A stretch of DNA of 64,000 bases, from positions 23,931,447 through 23,995,446 of the forward strand of contig NC_051451.1 in the NCBI RefSeq assembly GCF_001649575.2, written 5' to 3'. Each line of letters opens with the position of its first letter. The stretch's first letter is position 1. The position numbers and the translations under genes are program-made. This DNA comes from Kryptolebias marmoratus. Taxonomy: Eukaryota > Chordata > Actinopteri > Cyprinodontiformes > Rivulidae. This document shows, piece by piece, positions 24,960-45,422 of this stretch. Under the pieces are notes generated by a model that saw only the letters and a program-made list of their open reading frames with translations, was not told where the DNA came from and did not search any database.

Positions 24960-25760
24960 TCTCTGTAAATAACTGGAACCAACCACACATCACTGAAATT
25001 TGATCTTTTCTATTTCATCGCTTCCTTGCTACCTCTATGCAGTTTTAAAACACCAAAACTGCATGACTCCATCATAAAGACCTTCAAATTGCCCTGCTAC
25101 ACAATACACAGCATGCGGGGGGCAATTGAATTAACCCATTGATCTCTGGTTGCTCTAGTGCTGAGCTAAATTTTATATTCACCCTTAATGACTGCTCCTC
25201 CAGGCAAATGAACACTTGCAGTCAATTCGCTGTGAAACGGGAGGCGGATGAAGGGGAAAACAACCCAATTTGACAGGTTATGTCCTACCGATGGTTTTAA
25301 AACTGCATGATGTAAAAACCATTCAGCTGGTGGGTTCACTGTAAACAAAAACACAGCGCCAAAAGCGTTGTTCTTTGATGCTTTCCTATCTTTTTACAGA
25401 ATCTGGTCCTCCCCCTCCCTGCTGCTTAGCCTTGGTCACAAGCACACTTTATCTTGTGGGACAATAGTGGTCTTGTGCCCCGCAGTGCTGTCTGGCACTA
25501 CCAGCTCTGCAGTGGGCAGTGACACATATGAGGGATCGCTCATGTTCTCCGAGCGCAGCGAATGAGTGGGTGGCGTGTTTTCTCATGTATGTACGGAGCA
25601 ATAAGCTGTCTACCTGATGCTTGGCCATATGAGACAATCATATGAGATAAACAATGGCAATATTTCTCATGTTCAGCCTGAAGTCAACACTTCACAGCAG
25701 AACAGATGCAGGTGTGCTGAATGCTGATTCAGCCTTCACGCTATTGTTTTTCAGTTTCTT
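24960..25760. other. Intergenic stretch without a gene
   Basis: No exon or known element recognised. Short frames on both strands at 25166-25640 lack motifs. Confidence 0.4.
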
Positions 25761-25769
25761 AAATGTTCT

Positions 25770-26275
25770 GTGTGTGTTTGCAATCTGACTACTTCTGTAT
25801 TAGTCATTCATGTATCGAAATGTTAAGCTCATTCAGGAGATGAGTTTTCTGACTTTTAGTTCTTGTAACTTTCATATTTTTCCTGCATAATTAACTGTAT
25901 TTACAACTGTGTTCCCCACAAGAAATACATTGAGATCTATTTATTTCTTTTAAAAACCATTGTTCTTTTTAAAATCTGATCCAGTTTTTAGCTACCACTC
26001 TGCTAATATTAGCGGGCCTTTTGCCACTTTTACCTGATGTTTTGCCTCTTTTGACTTCAGCTAGCATCTTGTTTCTTTTGGTTTCAGCCGCTGTTCTGCT
26101 ACTTTTAGCTTTCAGCTACGCTTTTGCTACTTTTGACTTTAGCTAGTGTTCTGCTTCAACAAAGTCATTCAGCCCTCATCATTCACGCTGCATTTTTACA
26201 GAAAATACAATTTCTCTAGTTTTTTTATCAAACAGAAGTTTGTTTATTTACACAAACAAGAAGAGAACTTTAGTT
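25770..26275 (+). repeat. Paired long repeat, copy A, with TTTTAGCT-rich core
   Basis: Aligns by eye, in the same orientation, to 29340-29940: ACTTCTGxxTTAG/TACT start, GACTTTTAGTxxTTGxAAC, ACATTGAGATCT/ACACTGTGATCT, a degenerate TTTTAGCTxxxxxTTTTGCTA array, then TTCAACAAAxTCATTCAGCxCTCAT and CAATTTCTCTxGTTTT. Unknown family, non-coding. Confidence 0.65.
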
Positions 26276-26359
26276 TGTTCCAAGCTAACAGTAAAATAAA
26301 AATATTGTCTGGATCGAAAATTAAGTGGCTGGAACTGATGTAGACCTTTGTTGCTAAAT

Positions 26360-27000
26360 CAAAAATCAACAATTAAAATAAATTAGAAAAACACTAAAGT
26401 AGCCTGGGTGCAAAAATGCCATCAACAGATGTAAAGGACCACAAAAAGGAGCACGCTTTTTCAACACAAATGGGACAAAATGAACTCAAACAAAAAGGGT
26501 TTGTTGGGTGCCATGAGCTGCAAACTATATACATTTTTTAAAAGCAAGAACAATAGCAGAACAGAATAAAATTGCAAAAATGTCAACAAATAATCACAGA
26601 ATGGCTACAAATCAAAGAACTGAATTAAAAAGCCATCTAGAAAACAAAGAAACAACTACAATATAGAACAAAATATTTTGAATACACTAAAGAAGAGATA
26701 CACGATCCTTTAAAAAAAAAACTAACACATTTTTGTATTGCTTCCTACACAAATTACACAAATTGCTTGTGCTGTTGGTGTCTCTTCTGATGAGGATGTC
26801 TTAATCATAAGTAGAACAAGTGTGCAGCCCACATGTCTCTCCCCACTGGCACATTGTTTCATAATCTGTCAATGTTGACATTAAAATTACTTTTTTTTTC
26901 CTACTATATAAACCTTAGTTATTAATAATCACCCTAAAATGGCTTCAGCAGAACTCCGGGCAGCAGCAACAATATGCTGCAACCCCACTGGAATATGAGA
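26360..27000. other. AT-rich intergenic stretch
   Basis: A-rich sequence with several short A or T runs (for example 26710-26719 and 26890-26900). No gene or recognisable element. Confidence 0.5.
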
Positions 27001-27985
27001 CATGTTAATAATGAATGTGATTATTGAGATTTGTCTGAGAAACAGATCCAGAAGCGTTGCTTTGTTGCACACAGACATACAATAAGTCCAGATCTCCCAC
27101 GGTTGTCTCCCTGCTCTGTGTGGCTACAAAGCCAGCGTGACCTGACGCCCGAGGGGCCAGCAGATACCCGGCCGGGGTCTGAGCCTGATCGGGAGCAAAT
27201 CTGTGAAGCGGGCACACGGCTGTGGCGAGGAGAAAGTGGTGCAGTGCCTCTCCCTGCCTGGATGAACACTGGTTAATGAAGCGTGGCGGAAGAGAGAGGA
27301 AAGGAGTGTGTCTGCAGGGTACGCATGGCCCTCGTGTTCCTATGCAACCAGGGCGGCTGGTGAGGTGATGCAGGAACGCCTCTTCTCTGCTTACTTGTCA
27401 TGCTGCTGCCATGCTGTCTTCCCCTCGGTTTGGACAGTTGTCCTTTTTGCTCTCTTTTCCCCTCCATCCTTCCTAGTGCTACAGGGTGCGACATCATTCC
27501 TCCATCAGCTGCATGAGGACGGGGCAGAAAGTGAAATGTGTCAAACTGAAATTAATTACTGTAAATAAATGAATACATAAAATAAATATTGTTGCATGAT
27601 CTCAAAATTAGACTGATTTGAAAATGTAACAAAGAACAGTTACTAATTTGGTCATTCATAATAAACACAAAAAAGTTAGTTTGCAGCAGCAAAAGCAAGA
27701 AGGATTAATGACCCAATTTTATGTCCACGAATGAACAAAAAAACAACAACATGATAATATTCCTATGCCTCACATACCTGCACACACATTCACACATCCG
27801 TGAATATACAGAAAAAATACATTTATAAACACTGCACAGCTAAAGTAGCATGGACAGATTTATTCAGTTATTTGCATGATAGTCATGTTATGTTTCAAAG
27901 TAAGTATTTGGCCTTAATTACTATCACAGGTGCCTTCAAGCTTTTTATCCATTAACCATTCAGCCTATTTAACGGGAACAAACAG
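27000..27985. other. Intergenic stretch without a gene
   Basis: A higher-GC part (27050-27500) has overlapping short frames on both strands. An AT-rich part (27540-27960) follows. No motif supports a real exon. Confidence 0.4.
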
Positions 27986-28335
27986 CCTCTGGGCAGTTTG
28001 GTATCGTTGTGTGATCACACTGAACGTGGAGCAGAGAACGCCAAGACGAGAGCTGTCTGAGGAGCCCAGAAAGATGATAGATCTCCATGTTAAAGGTAAA
28101 AGCTACAAGACCATCACTACAGCTGCTAATATTATTAAACTGTATAAGGTTCACAGGACTGTAGCCAACCTCCCAGGATGTGGACGCAAGAGAAAATGCA
28201 GCCTCGGGTAATCAGACAGATAGTCTGGATGGTAAAAAAAAGAGCAAAGGAAAACGTGTAAGAAGCTGAACTCTGGGGTCGAGGATCTCTGGATCATCCA
28301 TCCGCTTGGATCATGATGAGCTCCATAGAAGAAGG
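27985..28335 (+). pseudogene. Tc1-like transposase relic
   Basis: The conceptual translation includes RRELSEEPRKMIDLHVKGKS, then YKTITTAANIIKLYKVHRTV and ANLPGCGRKRKC. This is the N-terminal paired-like helix-turn-helix region of a Tc1/mariner transposase, missing residues between the two helices (the expected KQL..P segment). Downstream, CAGACAGATAGTCTGGATGG continues the relic in a broken frame. The DDE catalytic part is absent, so it is inactive. Terminal inverted repeats were not located. Confidence 0.8.
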
Positions 28336-28558
28336 TCCAGGACAGAAAAACACACACAAAAAAGCCAGATATTAAACTTTTGCATTTTCTCATTTAACTG
28401 ACTGGCTGCACTTGCTTCAAACAAGAGCTGATGTATTTCTGTGGTGGTTCTTTGACAGAGATGCTCCAAAAAGGTGTCTCCTCGTCTCTCAGCGTGGCCT
28501 TCGTTTTTGTGCATGAGAATAGAAACACCTAACAGAAAAAAATCAGTTACTAATAGCG

Positions 28559-28598
28559 AACAACTTTCTGCTTTCAAAAATGAAAGCAGAAAGTTGTT
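28559..28598. repeat. Perfect 18-bp-stem hairpin
   Basis: AACAACTTTCTGCTTTCA (28559-28576), a 4-nt A loop (28577-28580), then the exact reverse complement (28581-28598). It lies about 230 bp beyond the Tc1-like relic. The stem is too short for a typical miRNA precursor. Confidence 0.9.
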
Positions 28599-28599
28599 T

Positions 28600-29335
28600 T
28601 CTTAGCTCTCATAAATGATTAAAATGAGCCTCTTCGGGTGTTTTAGTCTCACGGTCGGATTCTCTCTCATAGAAATGCTCATTTTTTGTCTCGAACCCAC
28701 CAGTATCTGTTAATCAGGTTTTGGTTGTCTCCTTCTGCTCCCTCTGTAAAGGAGCATCAACAGAACCTGACTGAACCTCTCCAGAACCCTTAGAGGATAA
28801 GCAGGTAGAATAAGTAGATGGGGGGGAAAAAATTCACAGAAAGTAACTTCCTTAGAAACTGACAAAAACGGGTTTTATCCTTAAGTTACATCACTCCCAT
28901 TAGGCTTCCCATTAATTCTTACTGATGCTGGAAAAGGAGTTTTGGCGAACCATCAAGTGCAAATAATTAAGTCCAAGTTAGCTTCAATTATCAATAAAAT
29001 CTTAGGTGTGAAGGAAGGTGTGAAACAGTATGTTAAATCCCTACAACCTGTCCTTCACTCTGAGATGTCTGTCAAACTGACTCATTTTAGTTTAAAGGAA
29101 AAAGATCAAATCATCCTGCTTTGCGGTGAGTGTTTGATTAGATCTTAATTTGCTCAAAGTGGAAAGGTCAGCATGTTTCTCAGAGATTTTGATAACGCCC
29201 TGCGTGGCTGCTGAGGCATGATTATTGCCCTAAAACACACTGTGTGCAGTAAATTAGTCCTAATCAGCTGCTCTGCAACCACATGTTCTTAAGAATTCCT
29301 TGTCAGTCTGTTCTGTTTCCCTGTGTACAGTTTCT
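28600..29335. other. Intergenic stretch without a gene
   Basis: A 68-codon frame at 28942-29148 has no recognisable motif. No repeat recognised. Confidence 0.4.
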
Positions 29336-29339
29336 TTCT

Positions 29340-29940
29340 TTTTACTCACACAATCAAAACACTACTTCTGCATACTTTGTGCTATTTCAACATTCCATGT
29401 GTCAAAACGTTCAGCTCGATCTAAAACAGTGCACCATGACTTTTAGTGTTTGCAACGTTTACAGCTTTTCTATTATTTAATTTTATTTATAAAATGTTTC
29501 CTCATAGACATACACTGTGATCTCGCTCCACCTCAGTAAACTTATTTTGTTTTTGTCTTTTTGACCTCCTTTTTAGCTTCCACCTGTCTGTTTAATTTTA
29601 GATTTTAGCTAAACTTTTGCTAATTTTAAACTTTAGTTATGGTGTTGCTAACTTTAGCGTTTAGATATTAGATCATTTTTGCTTTTAGCTACTGTTTAGT
29701 TGTGTTTAGCTTTAGGCTACTGATTTGCTAACTGAAGCATTCAGCTGCAGTTTTGCTCATTTTAGCTACAGTTTTGTTGATTTTAGCTTTTGTTCTCTTG
29801 TTTTAACTGCAACAATTCAGTAAATAATTCCTTCTTCAACAAATTTCAGCACTCATGATTCACACTGAACCTTTTCAAACAATTTAATTTCTCTTGTTTT
29901 GTCAAATTTGACTCTAATAGAAAAAGAAAAGAAATCAAGA
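29340..29940 (+). repeat. Paired long repeat, copy B
   Basis: Direct-orientation relative of 25770-26275, about 3.5 kb away, with a longer TTTTAGCTxxTGxTTTGCTA degenerate array (29575-29790). Shared flanks on both sides of the array show it is one element, not two independent arrays. Confidence 0.65.
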
Positions 29941-29949
29941 AGCAGCGAT

Positions 29950-30660
29950 CTGTGATCACACGCTCGGTGAATGATTTCCTCCAAGTGAGCACATTACATC
30001 ACTACAACCTTTTTTAAAAATGATTATCCATTGTACAACCACACATTTCCTGTGGGCAACAAGTGTGGATCTATTCTTAGCTGATGGCCACGGCTTCATC
30101 ACTTTCTCATAGGTTGGACGGGACGAGGTGTGATGCGGTCTCCCTGTGATAATGCAGCCTGCGTCCAGCTGTAGGACGGTGGGGCCCGTTGACCATCTGT
30201 CCCCAACCAGCAGATTCAAGGCTCAGTCCCTAGAACGGGGAGGGAGGGGTGGTGTGTGAGACGAGGTTGGATGCGGAGGGGGGGGGGGATCATAAAGCTG
30301 TCTTTCCTCTCTCCTAGCAACGAACTCCCATTTCCTTGGTTTTTGGGCATCATGGTCCTGGTGGTTGGTGTGTACGGCCCCCTTATACACACTCTCTCTG
30401 TCCTATTTATGGTAATGAGCCATCTGCCCTCTCTGTAACAGCCGTCCAAATAGAGGAGAGGCTGGGAGGGGGGAGGGGGGCAGGGGACGGTGGTGGTGGA
30501 GGAGAGTCTTTGATAGACAGGAGTCTGAGACAAAGAGCTTATCCTGTTGTGTCTTCCTCTGCGCCTGAAGATGCCTTTAGACACAGGCTCAGGGATGACT
30601 AAGAATGCTTAAACATGACTGATATCATCAAGAAAGAACATTATTTATTCAAGCTGTTAT
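29950..30660. other. GC/G-rich intergenic stretch
   Basis: Higher GC than its surroundings, with G-runs at 30278-30288 and a G-tract cluster at 30464-30486 fitting a G-quadruplex pattern on the plus strand. Overlapping short frames on both strands have no recognisable motif. Confidence 0.5.
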
Positions 30661-30714
30661 CGCCCGCTACCTAAATGATGTTTTTGCGTGTGTGTTCATC
30701 TGACTGCAGTGTTA

Positions 30715-30915
30715 ACAACATATCTTAATAACCACTAAACAGATGTGAATGAAACCTCATCGGATTTATTTTGGAGTAAACCTGATTCAAGATGGCTGCC
30801 CTAGCCACTTGAACTTAGGGAGCATAATCAGTTTTACAGATATTGAGCTAAAACGTGGTGTGGTAGTAGCTGAGACCGATCTCACAATATTGCATGACAT
30901 TGCACATAACAGGTT
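30715..30915 (-). repeat. Abundant dispersed repeat, copy 8
   Basis: Minus orientation, one unit: ATTCAAGATGGCTGCCCTAG, TTTTACAGATATTGAGCTAA and GGTGTGGTAGTAGCTGAGAC. Confidence 0.75.
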
Positions 30916-30944
30916 TTTTTTTTTTTCAAGGTTTAACCAAACAG

Positions 30945-31290
30945 CTATAAATAACTCTGTGATGTCAAAACATGAGTGTGATGGTGTGTGCAACTGATGG
31001 GGAAAGTGCCCCAACACAACCGTCTGGAGGCTACAACAATAAGTTGTCCCACAGAGGGGTCGTTTGTAACGCCGCTGCAGGTTTGACCCGTCTCCAATCT
31101 GCAATATTGGCTTCTCAGGTGAACTAAGCGACCAGTATTAGGATCTGCTTTAAGGATGTGCCCGTATGACTTGATGACACTGGAGAGAGGTGGGCACAGC
31201 AGCCAATACTGAGCCACCCAGCATTCAATAGACCTCTGTTGCCACTGGATACTAGCCTGGTTACCAAGCCAACACATGTTCCTCTCTGTC
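30945..31290. other. Unassigned block with long minus-strand open frame
   Basis: A 110-codon minus-strand frame (31277-30945) overlaps a 105-codon minus-strand frame in another phase. The composition differs from the AT-rich neighbours. I recognise no domain, so this may be a decayed mobile-element segment. Not called as a gene. Confidence 0.3.
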
Positions 31291-31549
31291 AGATCTTGAA
31301 AAGATTAGTGTCAAAAATAACACAGATCTTGACAGTTAAGCTCTACGTGTGTAAGGCTTATACAAAGTAGTATGTTTCAGCATATTCATTTATTTTTTCA
31401 TCTGAATGAAAAAACTGAAATAAAATGACAGAAATGTTGTAAAACTGGATCCTCAACATCAGGCAACGGTGCCACATAAACACAACACTCTGAGAGTTCA
31501 GACCAAATAATCAGCTTTTTATTAGTCACTGCTGAAAGGTGACAGGACG

Positions 31550-31910
31550 ATCATGTTTATTTGTCTAGCAAAATATCTAATGAATAAGTGGACAAATTTT
31601 ATTAAAACACTCAAAGTAACCATTGGATGCACATCTACAACTGACTAACCTTTGGAGTCAATTCAAAATGGCTACCAAAGCTTAGCAACATTAACAAACA
31701 GAAAAATGGCTTTAACTACCAAATTTGGGGAGGTAGTAGCTACGACTGATCCCCAAAAACATATTCTCACAATATCACATGAAATTCCTCTTCATTTATA
31801 AGATTTGACCAGAACGGCTACAACTCTGACTTTTCTTAGCACAAGATGGTTTTAGTTTAAAACTCCGCCATGAAAGGTGGTGGGCAATATGCATTCCTTT
31901 AAGAAATGCT
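31550..31910 (-). repeat. Abundant dispersed repeat, copy 9
   Basis: Minus orientation: AAAATATCTAATGAATAAGT, ACATCTACAACTGACTAACC, CAAAATGGCTACC, GGGAGGTAGTAGC. It ends with GGGCAATATGCATTCCTTTA (about 31882-31901) and stops beside a palindrome at 31911. Confidence 0.75.
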
Positions 31911-31941
31911 GTCACCTGTACATTAATAATGTACAGGTGAC
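31911..31941. repeat. 31-nt perfect palindrome at a repeat end
   Basis: GTCACCTGTACATTA, one A, then its exact reverse complement. It lies immediately after the terminal ATGCATTCC block of a dispersed-repeat copy. Confidence 0.9.
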
Positions 31942-32539
31942 AAAATATTGGTAAAAGGCACAAAACAACCAAAACTCTTGATTCTGTCAACAGTCTTTTT
32001 GTTTCTTTTCTTCAGTTTTTTTTATTTCTTCTGCCACGTCCAGCACAAGACCCTCAGCTGACTCCTCTCATGAGGTCGGTCACCTTTGACCCCACCAGGC
32101 CCACAGACAAACTGACGGGCGGATCAATAAACCATCAGGTCACAGATGGGCCTGCTGCTCCACGTCTACTATCCTAAGTGCCTTAACAGAGGACAAATGA
32201 AGCTTCCGTCTCGTTCCTTGAAGACATTTCCCGTCTCGTCCAAACGTCTTTCTCAGCTTTACTGACGGTCAGAGAGTTCAGGCTTGTAAACTACCGATGT
32301 CACGTGTTTTACTGACCGACCCGTCTGTCCTGTGGGTAGTTTGGGTTGCTGTAACCTGAGATGTTTACCTTTCTGTCTAACGTGTGAGATGTCTTTGGTC
32401 ACATGTTGCAGGTTGTGAACGGCAGTGAAACCGTCTGCATGGGTGGGGGGGTTGGTGATACCTGAGGCCACCTCCTCTGTTTATTATTATCACCCTCACC
32501 TGAAAGCCAAAGGGCGGGTTTGGCCTGTCTGTGCATCTG

Positions 32540-32785
32540 TGTGTTCATTTGTCTGCCAAATATCTCAGGAACCACTGGACAGATTTTCATGAAACTTCCA
32601 GAAAGTGATTATGGACTGTCCATCCTCAACTAATTAACCCAGTTCAAGGCACAGCTAAGAAACCACAGAAAACACAAAAGGGGCTCCACCTCAGCTAGGT
32701 TTGACAGATATAGAGCAAAACTTTTTGCAGTAGAAGCTGACAATCAAAGGTTTAGTCTAAAACTGACAGGCGATATGCATCGTTG
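32540..32785 (-). repeat. Abundant dispersed repeat, copy 10
   Basis: Minus orientation: CAAATATCTCAGGAACCACT, GATTTTCATGAAACTTCC, TTTGACAGATATAGAGCAAA, AAACTGACAGGCGATATGCA near the end. Confidence 0.7.
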
Positions 32786-32799
32786 TTTAGTTCATTAGT

Positions 32800-34020
32800 C
32801 AGTGGAACAATATTTATTTACACTAACAAAACACTGTGCTACTATTTTTAATGTTGTCACTACTGGTCAAATATAGACATGGTGAAGTTACTGGCCTGGG
32901 CACTGAGTTGATTTTAGCAGAAAGTAAATATTCTTCTATGTATTTAGCACTCTGTTCTCATTGTATGGAGAGGCAGAGGGTAAATATGGAAATCAAAGCT
33001 TACATGGAGCTCACTGCCAAGAGTCAACACTTTGGATGTTTAGTAAATAAATGTAATTTTTAGCATCTCTTTACAAACACAGATTCAATGTGAAGCATCA
33101 TTCAGGCAGCCACAAAGAGCCATATGGGTGTCACGTGATTCACTTCTTCCATTCAACATGAATGAACAGTCAGAACATGACTCGAGGGGGGCATCTAGTG
33201 GACAACTAGGGTAATACAAGATCAAAGCCTCATAATTGCTACAAAACAACAAAAACAAACAATAAAACTCACTCAGACATTATGTGAACTTATTTCTTCT
33301 TCTGGTTTTTCTCTGTCAGAGTAAATGTACTGTATGTGTTTTCACTTGTTGCCACAGAGATAAATAAATAAATAAAAGGATTATAAATTTGCAAAATGCC
33401 AAAAATACAGACTGTAACTGTGATGTTTAGACAAATGTGCAAATGTAGAAATAAATAAACGCATTTGATCCTCTTTGAAAAAGTGCTAGAAGATTTACAA
33501 AGGACACAAAAATATAAACATTATACACAATAGGATTTGCGTTTCGAGGGAACACAAACTAAGGAGAAAACAGAAGCTGTAATGTGTTCATACAAATATA
33601 CCATTCTTGGTTTGGTTTTTCTTTAGAGAGAAGTGGAGACAGATGTACAGGCAGCAGGGAAGATTTAGAAAAACAGACTACAATCCACTACTCTATTTAG
33701 GTTAACAGCAAAGCATTTTCCTTCCTGTACGTCTGTGTTATCTGTAACAGGATGAACTGGATAACGCTGCCCAAGTGTGGACGCACACAACATCAGGCCG
33801 TCAGAAAACAGGAACGTTCCCACCAGTCTGCCAAAGGTGACGTCTGCACTGACAGAACTCTACAATACAAGAGACTTCCTTTCACCTGGTGAACACAAAC
33901 ATGTCCAACTCTGCAAGGATGAATGTGTTTTCCTACAAAGTGATCCTGATATATATGAACTGTGCAACATGAACTGTGCAACATGTTTCTGGCTTCAGTT
34001 GCATCAACTCCCACCAACCT
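32800..34020. other. Intergenic stretch without a gene
   Basis: Sparse, AT-rich sequence with several AAATAAATAAAT-type runs (for example 33360-33376). A 99-codon frame at 33777-34076 has no recognisable motif and ends in a LINE-tail remnant (AAAATGGATGGATGG near 34043). No gene supported. Confidence 0.45.
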
Positions 34021-34429
34021 GTAAAGGAGAAGCGGGTAAAGAAAATGGATGGATGGACTATAAATTAATAAAGTAAACCTTTAAGCATCCAAAAGCTGTT
34101 AAAGTATAAGTAAACATAGTAAAATAGAAGCTGAAGATGCCAAAAATAAAGCCAGAAATACCCTAAAGATGGCAGCATTGGACCAGACATGGTGAAACAG
34201 AAGTCTTTCGTTGATTTGCTTTGTAACAAAATAGTAAAAGCTGTAGATCGAAAACCTGAATACAGAAAACAAATCACTGTAGGGAGCAGCTATGAAGCAC
34301 CAACACAATATAAAGAAACAGAACCCCAACAGTGTGCATGCCTTCAGTGAGTGAAATGATGACACAGAATGTGAACACCTGAGTTACTACAAAATGTGAG
34401 GAAATGGTACACCCAAACATATATAACAT

Positions 34430-34507
34430 ATAGATATCCATCTCATCTTCTACTGCTTATTCCGTGGTCGGGTCAAGGAGACAACAGACCTCCCTCTCCC
34501 CAGCAAC
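34430..34507 (-). mobile_element. LINE 3' end remnant, left part of a split copy
   Basis: Reverse-strand reading gives VAGEREVC...LLDPTTE, the end of a LINE polyprotein as remembered from teleost repeats. It is continuous with 35295-35530 if the hAT insertion and one target copy are removed. Confidence 0.7.
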
Positions 34508-35294
34508 CAGGGGTGGAAATTAGCACCCGCCACCGGCCAAATGCGGGTAAATATTTGAAGTGGCGGGTGAATTTCATCAACACACACGCCACTGTGGCGG
34601 GTGGGCAATTTGAACAGAAAAGGTGTTATTTGTCCTCTTGACATATAGGGGGCAGCAATGTGCTCGAGTTGCTGCTGTTACGTCGAGCCGCGTTCCCCCA
34701 TCAGATACGGTTCCCCCTGCGTCTCCGTAAATAATAACTTATCTATTAACAGAATTGTTTAGAGGGGCAAATATTTCTCATTAAAAAACCAAAAAAACAT
34801 CATTCTTTTAAAAATAAAATGTGCTAATAATATCATAATACAGAGGAATAAACACAGGTAAGGAGTTGTTGGTAAGTTATTTTTGTCCTGTGTTTTAGAG
34901 GGGGAACCGATTATTTCAGACGGCTGAAATATTTGGTTCCCCCCTGGTAACTTTTGCAAAAAAAGAACAAATGTCTCCAAATTCACAGGAATTGTTGTCC
35001 ATGATGAGAGGAATAAACACAGTTAAAGACTTGTTGGTAAATAAACTGGTTGTTGTTGGATAATTAAAGCGAAATACCACTTCAGGCGGAGAAAACCGCC
35101 TGAATAAGTTATTTCCATGCAGTGTCCAGAAAGAGGTGTTGTTCAGCTTGTAGGGCACCACAACTCCTTCCACCCACCTCCATCATCATCATCATCATAT
35201 GAAATTACTTTTTGTCACAACAAAAAATAGTGGCTGGTAAAAGATTTTAGTGGCTGGTAAAAACATTTGACAAAATTTTTAATTTCCACCCCTG
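34508..35294. mobile_element. hAT-type MITE (787 bp) with perfect 8-bp TSD
   Basis: Both ends carry the 15-bp inverted repeat CAGGGGTGGAAATTA (34508-34522, and its reverse complement ending at 35294). They are flanked by identical 8-bp target duplications CCAGCAAC (34500-34507 and 35295-35302). Subterminal GGCGGGTG and TGGCTGGTAAA motifs recur, as expected for hAT transposase binding sites. No transposase frame is present, so the element is non-autonomous. The 8-bp duplication and CAG-start ends place it in the hAT superfamily. An exact duplication suggests a fairly recent insertion. Confidence 0.92.
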
Positions 35295-35302
35295 CCAGCA
35301 AC

Positions 35303-35530
35303 ACTCTCCAGCTCCTCCTGGGGGATCACAAGGCGTTCCCAGACCAGAGAGGATCCATAATCCCTCCAGCAGTTCTGGGTCTGCCCTGAGGTCTCTTCCC
35401 AGTGGAATGTTCCTGGAAAAAACCTCCAAAGGGAGGCGTCCAGGAGGCATCCTAATAGGATGCCCGGACCACCTCAGCTGACTCCTTTCGATGCGAAGGA
35501 GCAGCGGCTCTACTTCAAGCTCCTCAGCTT
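35303..35530 (-). mobile_element. LINE ORF remnant, right part of a split copy
   Basis: The reverse strand reads GRPRT-(frame break)-WRDYGSSLVWERLVIPQEELE, a C-terminal LINE polyprotein stretch. It is interrupted by the hAT element exactly where the reading continues into VAGEREV on the other side. The plus strand shows GAAGGAGCAGCGGCTCTACT near 35497. Confidence 0.75.
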
Positions 35531-35639
35531 ATCTTGTTCTTTTGGTCATGATTCAAGCCTACGTATATACACAATAAGTAGGGATGCTTGTTATTATTAT
35601 AAAAAAAATTAGATAGGAGTGTGGCTTGATTATACGCTA

Positions 35640-35930
35640 CAACGACCTGCCATACACGGTTCGTACCACGTGACATGATGTGACTGAGGCCCTGACGAAC
35701 TGTCCCTGTCTGTTATGGCTCCTCCTGCTACAGTGGAACGGGGCCAGACCTAACACCAGAACGGGGGAACGGCTGTAGCAGACGCGGCGGTACGTTTTCT
35801 CCTTCGGCCACGGTGAGCGATGATGGCAGGTCGTGTTATGTCGAAGAAAAACACATAAACGGCGTGCTCGGCGTTCGCCTCTTCTGCTGCGAAAGGCTTC
35901 GACATTTTCTCAAGATTACCAACACCCCAA
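35640..35930 (+). promoter_or_regulatory. fbxo11: fbxo11 promoter and 5' UTR region
   Basis: CpG content rises here and stays high to about 36550. A CCACGTGAC E-box lies at 35666-35674. Overlapping antisense frames are shadows. The start site is not visible; the region immediately precedes the fbxo11 ATG at 35931. Confidence 0.6.

Positions 35931-45422
<9,492 letters not shown>

Noticed and set aside
28559..28598. Hairpin as a microRNA precursor
   Set aside because: The stem is 18 bp with a 4-nt loop and no longer flanking pairing, too short for a normal precursor.
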